Below, in pieces: positions 42,381 to 50,597 of a stretch of 64,000 nucleotides of DNA. The first letter of the stretch is position 1. Each line of letters starts with the position of its first letter. The position numbers and the translations under genes are program-made. The notes under the pieces are model-generated. The model did not search any database. It was not told the origin of the DNA and saw nothing but the letters and a program-made list of their open reading frames with translations. The DNA comes from Actinomadura macra NBRC 14102 (GTDB lineage: Bacteria > Actinomycetota > Actinomycetes > Streptosporangiales > Streptosporangiaceae), in assembly GCF_001552215.1 (NCBI RefSeq), contig NZ_BCQT01000027.1, positions 80,582-144,581 of the forward strand, read 5' to 3'.

Positions 42381-43151
42381 TCAGGCCGACCCGGGGGCGG
42401 ACTGGCTCAAGCCGGCGATCTCGTCCAGCAGCGCGGCCAGCTCACGCGGCTTGGAGAGCATCGGCCAATGGCCGGTGGGCAGTTCCCGATAGGTCCAGCC
42501 GGGTCCGGTCATCATCGCAAAGGCCGGGTTCCCCGTCTCGGCCAACTGCTGCACGCCCGCGACCGGGAAGGTGTTGGCGATCAGTGTGAGCGGGACGTCG
42601 GGCAGCGGCTCGGGCCGCGTCAGCGCCTGCGTCGCCGTGCGGAACGGCTGCGGCGTCCCCCGCTCGCGCATCCTGGCCAGTTGCCCGGCGGACAGGCCGG
42701 CGAGGTTGTGCGGGTCGGCCTCGGCCTCGAACGGCGGCACCGGAATCCGCCAGCCGTCCCCCTCGGACGCGACCCGCTCGCGCAGCGCCGCGCGCTCCTT
42801 CGGCTCATGGAAGTCGATGCCGGCCAGGCCCGTGGGCATCGGCCCGCTGTCCACGTAGACGACCCGCGCGACCCGGTCGGGGAAGCGGTCGGCCACGGCC
42901 GTCACCGCCATGTTCCCGCCGCTGTGCGCGACGAGGATCACCTCGTCCACGCCGCTGTCGTCGATGACGCGCACGATGTCGGCGGCGTGCGCGTCGACGT
43001 CCACCTCCGGCGTCGCCTCGTCCGCCCGCTCGGCGACCCCCCGCAGCGTCACCGCAAGCGCCTCGTGCCCCGCCGCCCGCAGGTCGGCCGCCACCTCGTC
43101 CCAGACCCAGCCGCCGAACCAGTAACCAGGAACCAGTACGAACGTCGCCAT
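42381..43151 (-). CDS. Alpha/beta hydrolase
   Basis: A 256-residue protein. The N-terminal F-V-L-V-P-G-Y-W-F-G-G-W-V-W resembles salicylate esterase/MenH-like hydrolases. The nucleophile elbow is A-H-S-G-G-N (S77), the late His is in L-P-T-G-H-W-P-M near 233, and the acid probably lies around residue 208. Substrate unknown. It is divergent from a WYL regulator with a short inverted repeat in the 80-nt gap, so the regulator probably controls it. Confidence 0.88.
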   Translation of the reverse strand: MATFVLVPGYWFGGWVWDEVAADLRAAGHEALAVTLRGVAERADEATPEVDVDAHAADIVRVIDDSGVDEVILVAHSGGNMAVTAVADRFPDRVARVVYVDSGPMPTGLAGIDFHEPKERAALRERVASEGDGWRIPVPPFEAEADPHNLAGLSAGQLARMRERGTPQPFRTATQALTRPEPLPDVPLTLIANTFPVAGVQQLAETGNPAFAMMTGPGWTYRELPTGHWPMLSKPRELAALLDEIAGLSQSAPGSA

Positions 43152-43187
43152 GTCAGCGTCCTTCCTTGTGGGTACGACTCCACGCTA

Positions 43188-43199
43188 CGGTCAATACCG
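43188..43199. promoter_or_regulatory. Short inverted repeat between hydrolase and WYL regulator
   Basis: CGGT-CAAT-ACCG, centred in the 80-nt divergent gap. Possible binding site of the neighbouring regulator. Confidence 0.35.
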
Positions 43200-43231
43200 G
43201 ACAGAAAGCGCCCGGATTAAGTGAGTGACCT

Positions 43232-44203
43232 GTGTCACACCCGACCCATCCCACCACCCGTATCCTGACCATGCTCGAACTGCTGCAGGCCAACCACCAC
43301 ATGGGCGGGAGAGAACTGGCGCGGCGGCTCGGCGTGGACGAGCGGACCGTCCGCCGCTACGCCACGCGCCTGGAGGACCTCGGCATCCCCGTCGTGGCGC
43401 AGCGCGGACGCTACGGCGGATACCGGCTCATGCCCGGCTACAAGCTGCCGCCGCTGATGCTCACCGACGACGAGGCGACCGCCGTGGTGCTCGGCCTGCT
43501 GGCCGGACGGCGGATGGGCCTGCCCAACCAGGCCACCGAGAGCGCCCTGGCCAAGGTCCAGCGCGTCCTGCCCACCCTCCTGCGCGAGCGGGTACAGGCC
43601 CTGCAGGACACCCTCGCGTTCACCCTCGCCGCCCGCGACCCCGCCGCGCCCGCCACCGAAGCACTGTTGACGCTGGCGGCGGCGGCCAGGGAACGCCGCC
43701 GCGTCCGGCTGCGCTACCGGTCCTTCCAGGGCGCCGGCACCGAACGCGACTTCGACCCCTACGGCCTGGTGTTCCACTCCGGCCGCTGGTACACCATGGG
43801 CCACGACCACCGCAGCGGCGAGACCCGCACGTTCCGGGTGGACCGTGTCGTGTCCGCCGAGCCCGGCACCGACACCTACGAGATCCCCGGCGACGTCGAC
43901 CCCGCCCAGCACGTCACGCGGTCGCTGGCGGGCGTCCCGTACGCGCACGAGGTCGAGGTGCTGCTGGAGACCACCCTCGGCGAGGCACGCCGCCGCATCC
44001 CCGCCTCCACCGCCACACTGACCGAGACCGACGGGGGAGTACTCATGATCACCCGCGCGGAACGCCTGGACGGCATGGCGCAGATGCTGGCCGGGTTCGG
44101 CTGGCCGTTCGTCATCCACCGGCCCGACGAGCTACGCGGCCACATCCGCGACCTCGCCCGCATCCTGGAGGAGCAGGCCGCCCGGCGACCGCCGGGCGGC
44201 TAA
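43232..44203 (+). CDS. HTH-WYL transcriptional regulator
   Basis: A 323-residue protein. HTH_11 at 8-60 (GGRELARRLGVDERTVRRYATRLEDLGIPV), a helical linker, a WYL domain about 145-215 (YGLVFHSGRWYTMGHDHRSGETRTFRVDR) and a WCX C-terminus. GTG 43232. Divergent from the alpha/beta hydrolase. Its TAA overlaps the TAG of the convergent acetyltransferase gene by two bases. Confidence 0.9.
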   Translation: MSHPTHPTTRILTMLELLQANHHMGGRELARRLGVDERTVRRYATRLEDLGIPVVAQRGRYGGYRLMPGYKLPPLMLTDDEATAVVLGLLAGRRMGLPNQATESALAKVQRVLPTLLRERVQALQDTLAFTLAARDPAAPATEALLTLAAAARERRRVRLRYRSFQGAGTERDFDPYGLVFHSGRWYTMGHDHRSGETRTFRVDRVVSAEPGTDTYEIPGDVDPAQHVTRSLAGVPYAHEVEVLLETTLGEARRRIPASTATLTETDGGVLMITRAERLDGMAQMLAGFGWPFVIHRPDELRGHIRDLARILEEQAARRPPGG

Positions 44204-44760
44204 CCGCGCTGCTTCCACTCCTCCCGGAGCATCGCGTACACGATCTCGTCGGTCCACTCGCCCTTGACCAGTTCGTTCTGCACCAGGTGCGCCTCGCGGC
44301 GCATCCCCAGACGCTTGAGCACCCGCGCGGACGCGGCGTTGCGACCGTCCAGCCGCCCGACGACACGGTGCAGCCCGAGGCCCTCGAACCCGAGCCGCAG
44401 CACCGCCTCGGCGGCCTCGGTGGCAAAGCCCTTACCGTGGTAGCCGGGGTTGAGGATGAAACCGATCTCGCCCTGCTGATGCTTTCGGCTGCGCCACTGC
44501 AGGTTGACCTCGCCGATCAGCGCGCCGGTCTGGCGCCACACGACCGCCAGCACCAGCCAGTCGCCCTCCTTCTCGACGGTCGAGGCGCTCATCTTCTGCT
44601 GGAGGAAGGAACGGGACTCCTCCAGGTTTCGGGGCTCCCAGTACAGGAAGCGCGCCACCTCGGGCAGGGACTGGTAGGCGTAGAGGCCGTCGAGGTCGCC
44701 CTCACGGAACGGCCGGAGGGTCAGCCGCTCGGTCTCAATGGGGTACGTGGGACGCAGCAC
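44200..44760 (-). CDS. GNAT family N-acetyltransferase (RimJ/RimL-like)
   Basis: A 186-residue protein. E-T-E-R-L-T-L-R-P-F-x-x-x-D near the start, a G-E-I-G-F-I-L-N-P-G-Y-H-G-K-G-F-A-T-E-A motif (CoA pyrophosphate loop) near 100 and N-A-A-S-A-R-V-L-K-R-L-G-M near 145 are typical of the RimJ/RimL branch. The acceptor is unknown: a protein N-terminus, an amino acid or an antibiotic. GTG 44760 start. Confidence 0.92.
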   Translation of the reverse strand: MLRPTYPIETERLTLRPFREGDLDGLYAYQSLPEVARFLYWEPRNLEESRSFLQQKMSASTVEKEGDWLVLAVVWRQTGALIGEVNLQWRSRKHQQGEIGFILNPGYHGKGFATEAAEAVLRLGFEGLGLHRVVGRLDGRNAASARVLKRLGMRREAHLVQNELVKGEWTDEIVYAMLREEWKQRG

Positions 44761-44769
44761 ATAGTGATC

Positions 44770-45840
44770 CTATTCACGAGGTTCCCTATTGGGCGACCCG
44801 TGATTTCCCGGAAACCGGCCTGTCGCCGGAATTTCCTCCTCCCGTCGCCTGGTCGCGCCGCCGTCCCTCCCGCTCTCCTCGCCCAATCCGGCCTCGCGGC
44901 GCTCCTCCTCGTCGAAGGCGCGGGTGTCGCGGAACTCCACGAACGGCTCGCGTCCGGACGGGTGGCCCGCGGCGAGCGCGCGGCCCCGCTCCAGTTCGGC
45001 GTTCATCTCCGCGCCCAGCAGGATCGCCAGGTTGGTGATCCACAGCCAGATCAGGAAGACGATCACCCCGGCGAGGCTGCCGTAGGTCTTGTTGTAGGAG
45101 GAGAACCCCGCCACGTACAGCGCGAACACCCCCGACGCCACCAGCCACAACGCGATCGCCAGCAGCCCGCCCGGCGTCACCCAGCGGAAACCGCGCTTGG
45201 CGTTGGGGGAGGCCCAGTACAGCAGCGCGAACAAGAAGCTGACCACGATCAGCAGGACGGGCCATTTGGCGATGTTCCAGGCGGTGACCGCCGCCGAGCC
45301 GAGGCCGAGCAGATCACCGACCTCGCGGGCCAGCGGCCCCGACACCACCACCGCGATCGCCGACGCCGCCAGCAACACCAGCGTGATGAGGGTGACGCCG
45401 ATACGGATCGGCAGGGTCTTCCAGATAGGACGGCCCTCGGGAATGCCGTAGACGATGTTGGACGCGCGCATGAACGCGCCCACATATCCCGACGCCGACC
45501 ACACCGCGGCGGCGAGGCCGATCATGGCGACGAGCCCCGCGCCGCCTCGGTTGCCCTGGAGTTCGGTGAGCGCTCCGACGAGCACGTCCTTCACCGGTCC
45601 CGGCGCCAGGTCGCCCAGGTTGTCGATCAGATCCTGGGACACCGAGGTGCCGCCGAGCCCGACCAGCGACACCACCACCAGCATCGCCGGGAAGATCGAC
45701 AACACGCTGTAGTAGGTGAGCGCCGCGGCCCAGTCCGAGAGGTTGTCGTGTTGGAACTCACCGGCGGCGCGTCTTGCGGCCTTCCACCATGAGGTGGGGG
45801 GTAGGTCGGTCGGTGCGTCGGGTGCGTCGGTACTGCTCAC
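44770..45840 (-). CDS. YihY/BrkB family inner membrane protein
   Basis: A 356-residue membrane protein with six hydrophobic helices. D-N-L-S-D-W-A-A-A-L-T-Y-Y-S-V-L-S-I-F-P near residue 32 is the family signature; Y-G-S-L-A-G-V-I-V-F-L-I-W-L-W lies near 260. The C-terminal 80 residues are acidic/basic and disordered. Function is not established despite the old name RNase BN. GTG 45840 has AGGAAGGGA upstream. It is last in an operon with a holin-like protein and DUF3618. Confidence 0.9.
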   Translation of the reverse strand: MSSTDAPDAPTDLPPTSWWKAARRAAGEFQHDNLSDWAAALTYYSVLSIFPAMLVVVSLVGLGGTSVSQDLIDNLGDLAPGPVKDVLVGALTELQGNRGGAGLVAMIGLAAAVWSASGYVGAFMRASNIVYGIPEGRPIWKTLPIRIGVTLITLVLLAASAIAVVVSGPLAREVGDLLGLGSAAVTAWNIAKWPVLLIVVSFLFALLYWASPNAKRGFRWVTPGGLLAIALWLVASGVFALYVAGFSSYNKTYGSLAGVIVFLIWLWITNLAILLGAEMNAELERGRALAAGHPSGREPFVEFRDTRAFDEEERREAGLGEESGRDGGATRRREEEIPATGRFPGNHGSPNREPRE

Positions 45841-45862
45841 GGGGGGTCCCTTCCTGGGGATC

Positions 45863-46345
45863 TCAGAAGGGCCGGCGGCGGAACCGCGCAGGCGTGGACC
45901 GGGCACCACGGCCCCGCATCCTGGCCCTGGCCATCCGGTTGACCCTGGCTATCCGGGCGGCCTTGGACGAGCGGTCGAACCCGGGCATGCGGTCGAACCC
46001 GGGCATGCGGTTCAGCCGGGGCATCCGGCCGCCACGGTGCGCCGTGGCCCGCCGGCGGCGCAACAGCACCACCGCCACCGCGACCGCACCGGCGGACACG
46101 ACGACCGCGCCGCCCTGACGTGCCCTGGCCTTGCCCTGCGGGGACGTCGCGGCGTCGCGCGCCGACGAGGCGGCGTCCCGGGCCCGGGACCTGGCGAGGG
46201 CGGCCTTCTCCCTGGCCATCGCCCTCACGTCCGCCTTGGCGGCCAGCGCCTCCACGGTCTCCCCGAGGTCGTGACGGGCACGGTCGACCTCCCGGCGCAG
46301 CTCCTCGGTCTCGGAGGCGGCGCCGTGCTTGCCCTGCGTGGTCAT
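45863..46345 (-). CDS. DUF3618 domain membrane protein
   Basis: 160 residues. The N-terminal helix E-E-L-R-R-E-V-D-R-A-R-H-D-L-G-E-T-V-E-A-L is the DUF3618 signature. A long Ala/Arg-rich helix, one transmembrane segment (GGAVVVSAGAVAVAVVLL) and a basic tail follow. The tail contains a six-residue repeat, RMPGFD, encoded by an 18-bp DNA repeat. The gene overlaps the upstream holin-like gene by 4 nt. Stress-related envelope function is inferred from context. Confidence 0.85.
   Translation of the reverse strand: MTTQGKHGAASETEELRREVDRARHDLGETVEALAAKADVRAMAREKAALARSRARDAASSARDAATSPQGKARARQGGAVVVSAGAVAVAVVLLRRRRATAHRGGRMPRLNRMPGFDRMPGFDRSSKAARIARVNRMARARMRGRGARSTPARFRRRPF
45971..46024. repeat. 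Three tandem 18-bp units in the DUF3618 gene
   Basis: Two identical units GCGGTCGAACCCGGGCAT (45971-45988, 45989-46006) and a third, degenerate copy (46007-46024). They keep the frame and encode RMPGFD-type repeats; copy number may vary among strains. Confidence 0.8.
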
Positions 46346-46821
46346 CGGTGCGCCCTCTCCTTGATCTCGCTGACCGTCTGGCGCGCCTCGTCCATCGCCA
46401 TCTCGGGCTTGGGCGGCGTCGCCTGCGAGGTCTGCCTGCGTCCCAGCAGGGCCAGCAGCCCGGCCACCGCCATCAGCACCGCGCCGATGATCAGCGCGGA
46501 CGCCCAGACCGGGAGCACCAGGGCGAGGGCGGCCACCGCAGCCGCGAGGAGCACCCCCACGCCGTACAGGGCGACCAGTCCCGCGCCGCCGAACAGCCCG
46601 GCGCCGGTCCCGGCGTGCCGTCCCTTGTCCTTGAGTTCGGCGACGGCCAGCCGCAACTCGGCGCGCATCAGCTCCGAGACCTGCTGCGTCGCCTGCTTGA
46701 CCAGTTCCCCGGCGCCCGGCTGTGCACGCTGGTCCGGGATCCGCTCGCCGAAGTCCTGCCTGGACGCGCCCATGGTCCCGGCGCCGGTCCTGCCCTCGTG
46801 TGTCGGCCGCACGGTGCTCAT
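46342..46821 (-). CDS. Phage holin family protein (PF07332, DUF1469)
   Basis: 159 residues: a charged N-terminal helix (E-L-V-K-Q-A-T-Q-Q-V-S-E-L-M-R-A-E-L-R-L-A-V-A-E-L-K) then two hydrophobic helices separated by L-V-L-P-V-W. This is the actinobacterial holin superfamily III/DUF1469 pattern. Despite the name it is a chromosomal stress or membrane protein, normally encoded with DUF3618, as here. It is first in the operon; a SigB-type promoter lies 50 nt upstream. Confidence 0.85.
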   Translation of the reverse strand: MSTVRPTHEGRTGAGTMGASRQDFGERIPDQRAQPGAGELVKQATQQVSELMRAELRLAVAELKDKGRHAGTGAGLFGGAGLVALYGVGVLLAAAVAALALVLPVWASALIIGAVLMAVAGLLALLGRRQTSQATPPKPEMAMDEARQTVSEIKERAHR

Positions 46822-46871
46822 AGCCTCAAGGCCCCCTCCGCATGCTCTCGTTACGAAGCCTGGGTAGAGCC

Positions 46872-46895
46872 GTTCCCCCTGCTCGGGGACTAAAC
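46872..46895 (-). promoter_or_regulatory. SigB-type stress promoter of the holin/DUF3618/YihY operon
   Basis: On the minus strand GTTT (46895-46892), 14 nt, then GGGAAC (46877-46872), close to the actinobacterial general-stress consensus GTTT-N14-16-GGGTAT. Confidence 0.45.
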
Positions 46896-46915
46896 GTGAG
46901 CGCCGTGCTCCCCGG

Positions 46916-47611
46916 TCAGCCGCCGAGACCGGCGTCGCGCGCCCGGGCGATCGCCTCCGCGCGCCCGGCGACCTGCAGCTTCGCGAACACCGTGGAGGCG
47001 TTGTTGCGGACGGTCTTGGGCGACAACCCGAGCCGCTCGGCGATCTGGGCGTTGCCGAGGCCCAACGCGATCAGCTCCAGCACCTCCCGCTCCCGCCCGG
47101 TCAGCTGGGGGAAGGGGACCGGCGCGGCGGACGGCGCGTCCGCGATCCGGGCGAAGTACTCGGCGATCCGCCCCGCGAGCGCCGGCCCGAAGATCACCTC
47201 GCCACCCGCGACGGCCGACACCGCCCGCAGGATCTCCTCCTGCCCGGCGCCCTTGAGCAGGTAGCCGCGGGCACCGGCGAGCATCGAGGAGAAGACGCTC
47301 TCATCGTCCTCGTGCATGGTCAGCACGAGGACGGCCGTGGCGGGGAGCGCGGCGAGGATCCGGCGGGTGGCGCCGACGCCGTCCAGCCGGGGCATCCGCA
47401 GGTCCATCACCACCACGTCGGGACGCAGCCGCCCGGCCATCTCGACCGCGGCCACCCCGTCGGGCGCGGCGCCGACGACCTCCACGAGGCCGGTCGAGTC
47501 CAGCATCATCCGCAGACCGTCGCGGTAGATCGGGTGGTCGTCGGCCAGCAGCACCCGCGGCGCGGCACCGCCCACCGGGCCGCTCATCGGGCCGGTCAGG
47601 GGATCGGTCAC
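46916..47611 (-). CDS. LuxR-type two-component response regulator (NarL family)
   Basis: 231 residues. Receiver domain with acidic pair D-D-H near residue 24, the phospho-acceptor Asp in V-V-M-D-L-R-M-P near 70, Thr in L-V-L-T-M near 98 and Lys in Y-L-L-K-G near 118. The LuxR helix-turn-helix (L-T-G-R-E-R-E-V-L-E-L-I-A-L-G to T-V-R-N-N) fills 170-225. It overlaps the kinase stop by 4 nt and is its cognate regulator. Confidence 0.93.
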   Translation of the reverse strand: MTDPLTGPMSGPVGGAAPRVLLADDHPIYRDGLRMMLDSTGLVEVVGAAPDGVAAVEMAGRLRPDVVVMDLRMPRLDGVGATRRILAALPATAVLVLTMHEDDESVFSSMLAGARGYLLKGAGQEEILRAVSAVAGGEVIFGPALAGRIAEYFARIADAPSAAPVPFPQLTGREREVLELIALGLGNAQIAERLGLSPKTVRNNASTVFAKLQVAGRAEAIARARDAGLGG

Positions 47612-49725
47612 GGGTTGCTCCCGGCGAAGGTGAGGGGCTCGGAGGCGTCCGGGCGCGGCCCGTACGGCAGGACGGCCCGGACGCGGGTACCGCCCCCGGG
47701 CCGGGCCGACACCACGCAGTGCCCACCGAGCTCCTCGGCGCGCTCGCGCATCCCGACCAGGCCGACGCCGACCAGGGCGCCGGACGGTACGCCCTGCCCG
47801 TCGTCGGCGATCTCGACCTCCAGCGCCTCCTGCCCGGCCGTCAGCCGGACCTCGCAGCGGGCGGCGCCCGCGTGCCGGGACACGTTGGCCAAAGCCTCCC
47901 CGACGATCCGGTACGCGGCCTCCTCAGCGGCGGCCGGCAGCGCCGCCAGCTCGCCCGCACAGTGCATCGTCACCCGCAGCGACCGGCCCTGGAACCGCTC
48001 GGCGAGCTGCTCCACGGCACCGACCAGACCGAACTGGTCCAGCGACGGGGGGCGCAGGTCGTGCACGAGCCGCCGCACATCGGTCAGCACGGCCGACAGG
48101 TCACCGCGTACCGAGCGCAGCGCCTCGTCGGCGCCGTCCCCGTCCCGCGGCGCCAGGTTGCGGGCGACCTCGATCTTCAACGCGGCGGCGGCCAGCGCGG
48201 GTCCGAGCCCGTCGTGCAGATCGCGGCGCAGCCGGCGGCGCTCCTCGGCGATTCCGGTGACCAACTGCTCGCGGCTGCGCTGCAACTCCTCGGTCAGCGC
48301 CGTGGCGCGGGCCGCCGCGGCCGCCTGGCGCACCACATCGGCGAGCAGCCGCTGGTCGGCGTCCGACAGCCGCGGGCCCGTCCGCGGGACGAGCACCAGC
48401 CGCCCGATCGCCGCGCCCCGGTACCCGAACGGCAGCACGACCACGTCCGGACGCGGGTCGCCGTGCTCGACGACGACGGTACGGCCGTCGGCGCGGTCCA
48501 ACTCCACCCGCACATAGGGGGACCGGAACGAGGCGGCCATCACCCGCGCCACCTCCAGCAGCAACTCGTCCGGGCCGACCGACTCCTCCAGGCGCCGGGC
48601 CAGCGCCGACACCACGTCGTAGGGCTCGCCGCGCCCGGTCAGCACCCGGTTCACCCACCGCTGCAGCCGCAGCCGCAGCGGCGCGTACAGAACCGCCACC
48701 ACGCCCGCGCCGGTGACCGCGGCGAGCGGCTCGTCGATGACGGTGCCCGCCGTGACGAACACCGCGACGTCCACCCCGATGACGGCCACGGCCAGCACCG
48801 CGTACAGCAGCGTCCAGCCGAGCAGGAGGTCCACGTCGTAGAGCCGGTACCGGGCGACCGCCACCAGCACCGCCGCCGCGATGGCCGCGTGCATCAGGAC
48901 GAGCGAGATGTCGCCGACCCACCAGTACACCGCGTCCGGGACCATCCGCGCGAGCAGCGTCGTCCCCGCGATGAGCGCGACGTTGGCCAGCAGCGCCAGC
49001 AGCATCCAGCGCAGCTGCGCGCGCCGTACCGGGTCCGAGCGGCGGAAGCGCACCGCGAACGCCGCGACCGCCAGCGTGAACGAGCTCAGGAAGGTCGCCC
49101 AGAACAACCCGGACGTCAACGGCCAGAAACCGGAGGGCAGCGGCGGTGTCAGCGGGTCCAGCGGCACGCCGCGCAGGCCGGGCGCGAGCGGCTCGTCCTC
49201 GGAGAACACCCGCCACGGCACCGTCAGCAGCCCCACCACACCGAGCACCTGCCCGGCGACCACGACGACCGCGGGCCAGCGCCAGCGCCGGGACGGCAGC
49301 CGGCCGTCGGGGAAGAACATCAAGGTCAACGGGACGATCAGATTGATCATCGGGCCGAACCGGCCGCCCACGAACACCGCGGCCGCCGTACCGGGCAGTT
49401 CCCCGCCGTGCGCCAGCACCGACAGCGACGCGTACGCTGCGCCGGCGCCGTCGGCCACGGCGACCGCGCCGCCCGCCAGCATCAGCCACGTCAACGGGTG
49501 CCGCGGCAGCCGGGTCGCCAACGCGCCGCCGGCCAGCGCCAGCGGAAGCCCCGACAGCGCCGACCCCCAGTGCGGATAGTCCAACGGCAATGGCGGGCGG
49601 CGGGAGCCGACCAGCACGTCCAGCCAGAGGGTGGCGGCCGTCGCCGCCAGGCACAGCACGCTCAGCACGAGGGCGAGCGGCCTCAGGAACCGCTCGACCC
49701 GAGGCGCCGGAAGGGCGCTGTCCAT
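47608..49725 (-). CDS. Sensor histidine kinase (HisKA_3) with N-terminal membrane domain
   Basis: A 705-residue kinase. About nine hydrophobic helices occupy residues 15-300. A GAF-like domain follows, then HisKA_3 with the phospho-accepting His in L-R-R-D-L-H-D-G-L-G-P near 515 and HATPase_c motifs N-V-x-R-H-A-G and D-D-G-Q-G. Many-helix sensors of this kind probably sense membrane state or a lipophilic signal. ATG 49725 is the likely start. The divergent gene encodes a small membrane protein that may be a target or partner. Confidence 0.92.
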   Translation of the reverse strand: MDSALPAPRVERFLRPLALVLSVLCLAATAATLWLDVLVGSRRPPLPLDYPHWGSALSGLPLALAGGALATRLPRHPLTWLMLAGGAVAVADGAGAAYASLSVLAHGGELPGTAAAVFVGGRFGPMINLIVPLTLMFFPDGRLPSRRWRWPAVVVVAGQVLGVVGLLTVPWRVFSEDEPLAPGLRGVPLDPLTPPLPSGFWPLTSGLFWATFLSSFTLAVAAFAVRFRRSDPVRRAQLRWMLLALLANVALIAGTTLLARMVPDAVYWWVGDISLVLMHAAIAAAVLVAVARYRLYDVDLLLGWTLLYAVLAVAVIGVDVAVFVTAGTVIDEPLAAVTGAGVVAVLYAPLRLRLQRWVNRVLTGRGEPYDVVSALARRLEESVGPDELLLEVARVMAASFRSPYVRVELDRADGRTVVVEHGDPRPDVVVLPFGYRGAAIGRLVLVPRTGPRLSDADQRLLADVVRQAAAAARATALTEELQRSREQLVTGIAEERRRLRRDLHDGLGPALAAAALKIEVARNLAPRDGDGADEALRSVRGDLSAVLTDVRRLVHDLRPPSLDQFGLVGAVEQLAERFQGRSLRVTMHCAGELAALPAAAEEAAYRIVGEALANVSRHAGAARCEVRLTAGQEALEVEIADDGQGVPSGALVGVGLVGMRERAEELGGHCVVSARPGGGTRVRAVLPYGPRPDASEPLTFAGSNP

Positions 49726-49923
49726 CCTGCCAGCATCGCGCGGGCGCCGTCCCGGCGGCCCGTGACCGGGGTCCCGCACCGCCGGGACATCGGTCACCAC
49801 CCGAAACAGGTCTCGTTCCGGGCGCCGGCACCCCCACGATCCCTGGGCGCCCGGGACATCGGGAAAGGACCGTGGCGGTCATCGCCGGCGCGCCAGGCGC
49901 CGCCAGGACCTCGGGAGAAAGCG

Positions 49924-50562
49924 ATGTTGCAGAGAGCGTCGTCCATGCACACCCGCCCCAGCGCCGTCCACCCGGACGAACCGTCCACGCCCACCGGAGA
50001 CCGGCTCCTGCCACGGACGCGGCTGACCGGCGCGGCACTGGCCGCGGGCACGCTCGCCTGGGTCGCGGGGCTCGCGGTGGCCGCCGACCGGGTCAAGGAC
50101 GAGATCGTGCCGGTGGAGATCGTCGGTAGCATGCTGTTCCTGCTGGGGGTCTTCCCGCTGGTGGCGCTGGTGCTGGCCACCCGCGGCACGGGGGAGCGCA
50201 AGGGCCGTGCGATCCCCGCGGTGGAGATGGCGCTGCTCGTCCCGGCGATGGCGTGGTGCCCGATCGCGCTCGTCTACCGCGAGGACCCACCGGCCTGGAC
50301 GATCCCGCTCGACCTGTGCTGGCCGTTGTCGATGCTGGGGATGCTCGTCCTCGGCGTCGCGGTCGTCAGGACCGGCCGCTACCGGGGGTTCCTGCGCTGG
50401 CAGTTCCTGCTCTGCGGGCTCTGGCTCGTCGCCGCGCTCCCCGCGCAGGCGCTGCTCGGCGACACCGGCGGCACGATCGCCGGCGGGGCATGGCTGGCCC
50501 TCACCTACGGCGTGCTCGGCGTGCGGCTCGCGGCGTCCCCGCGCTGCCTCACCGGGACCTGA
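49924..50562 (+). CDS. Hypothetical multi-pass membrane protein
   Basis: A 212-residue protein with six hydrophobic segments (starting L-T-G-A-A-L-A-A-G-T-L-A-W-V-A-G-L-A-V). No family recognised. ATG 49924 is preceded by GGGAGAAAGCG. It is divergent from the histidine kinase across a 198-nt gap, which suggests it is under the two-component system. Confidence 0.75.
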   Translation: MLQRASSMHTRPSAVHPDEPSTPTGDRLLPRTRLTGAALAAGTLAWVAGLAVAADRVKDEIVPVEIVGSMLFLLGVFPLVALVLATRGTGERKGRAIPAVEMALLVPAMAWCPIALVYREDPPAWTIPLDLCWPLSMLGMLVLGVAVVRTGRYRGFLRWQFLLCGLWLVAALPAQALLGDTGGTIAGGAWLALTYGVLGVRLAASPRCLTGT

Positions 50563-50581
50563 GCGCGCCGGACGCACCCGG

Positions 50582-50597
50582 CCGGGCCCGTGCCCGG
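50582..50597. terminator. Weak hairpin between membrane protein and HD-Pnk genes
   Basis: CCGGGC-CCGT-GCCCGG, immediately beside the HD-Pnk stop codon, in a convergent gap of 35 nt. Confidence 0.4.

Noticed and set aside
46342..46821. Prophage remnant because of the holin name
   Set aside because: No phage genes nearby; the family is chromosomal in actinobacteria and is co-encoded with DUF3618.
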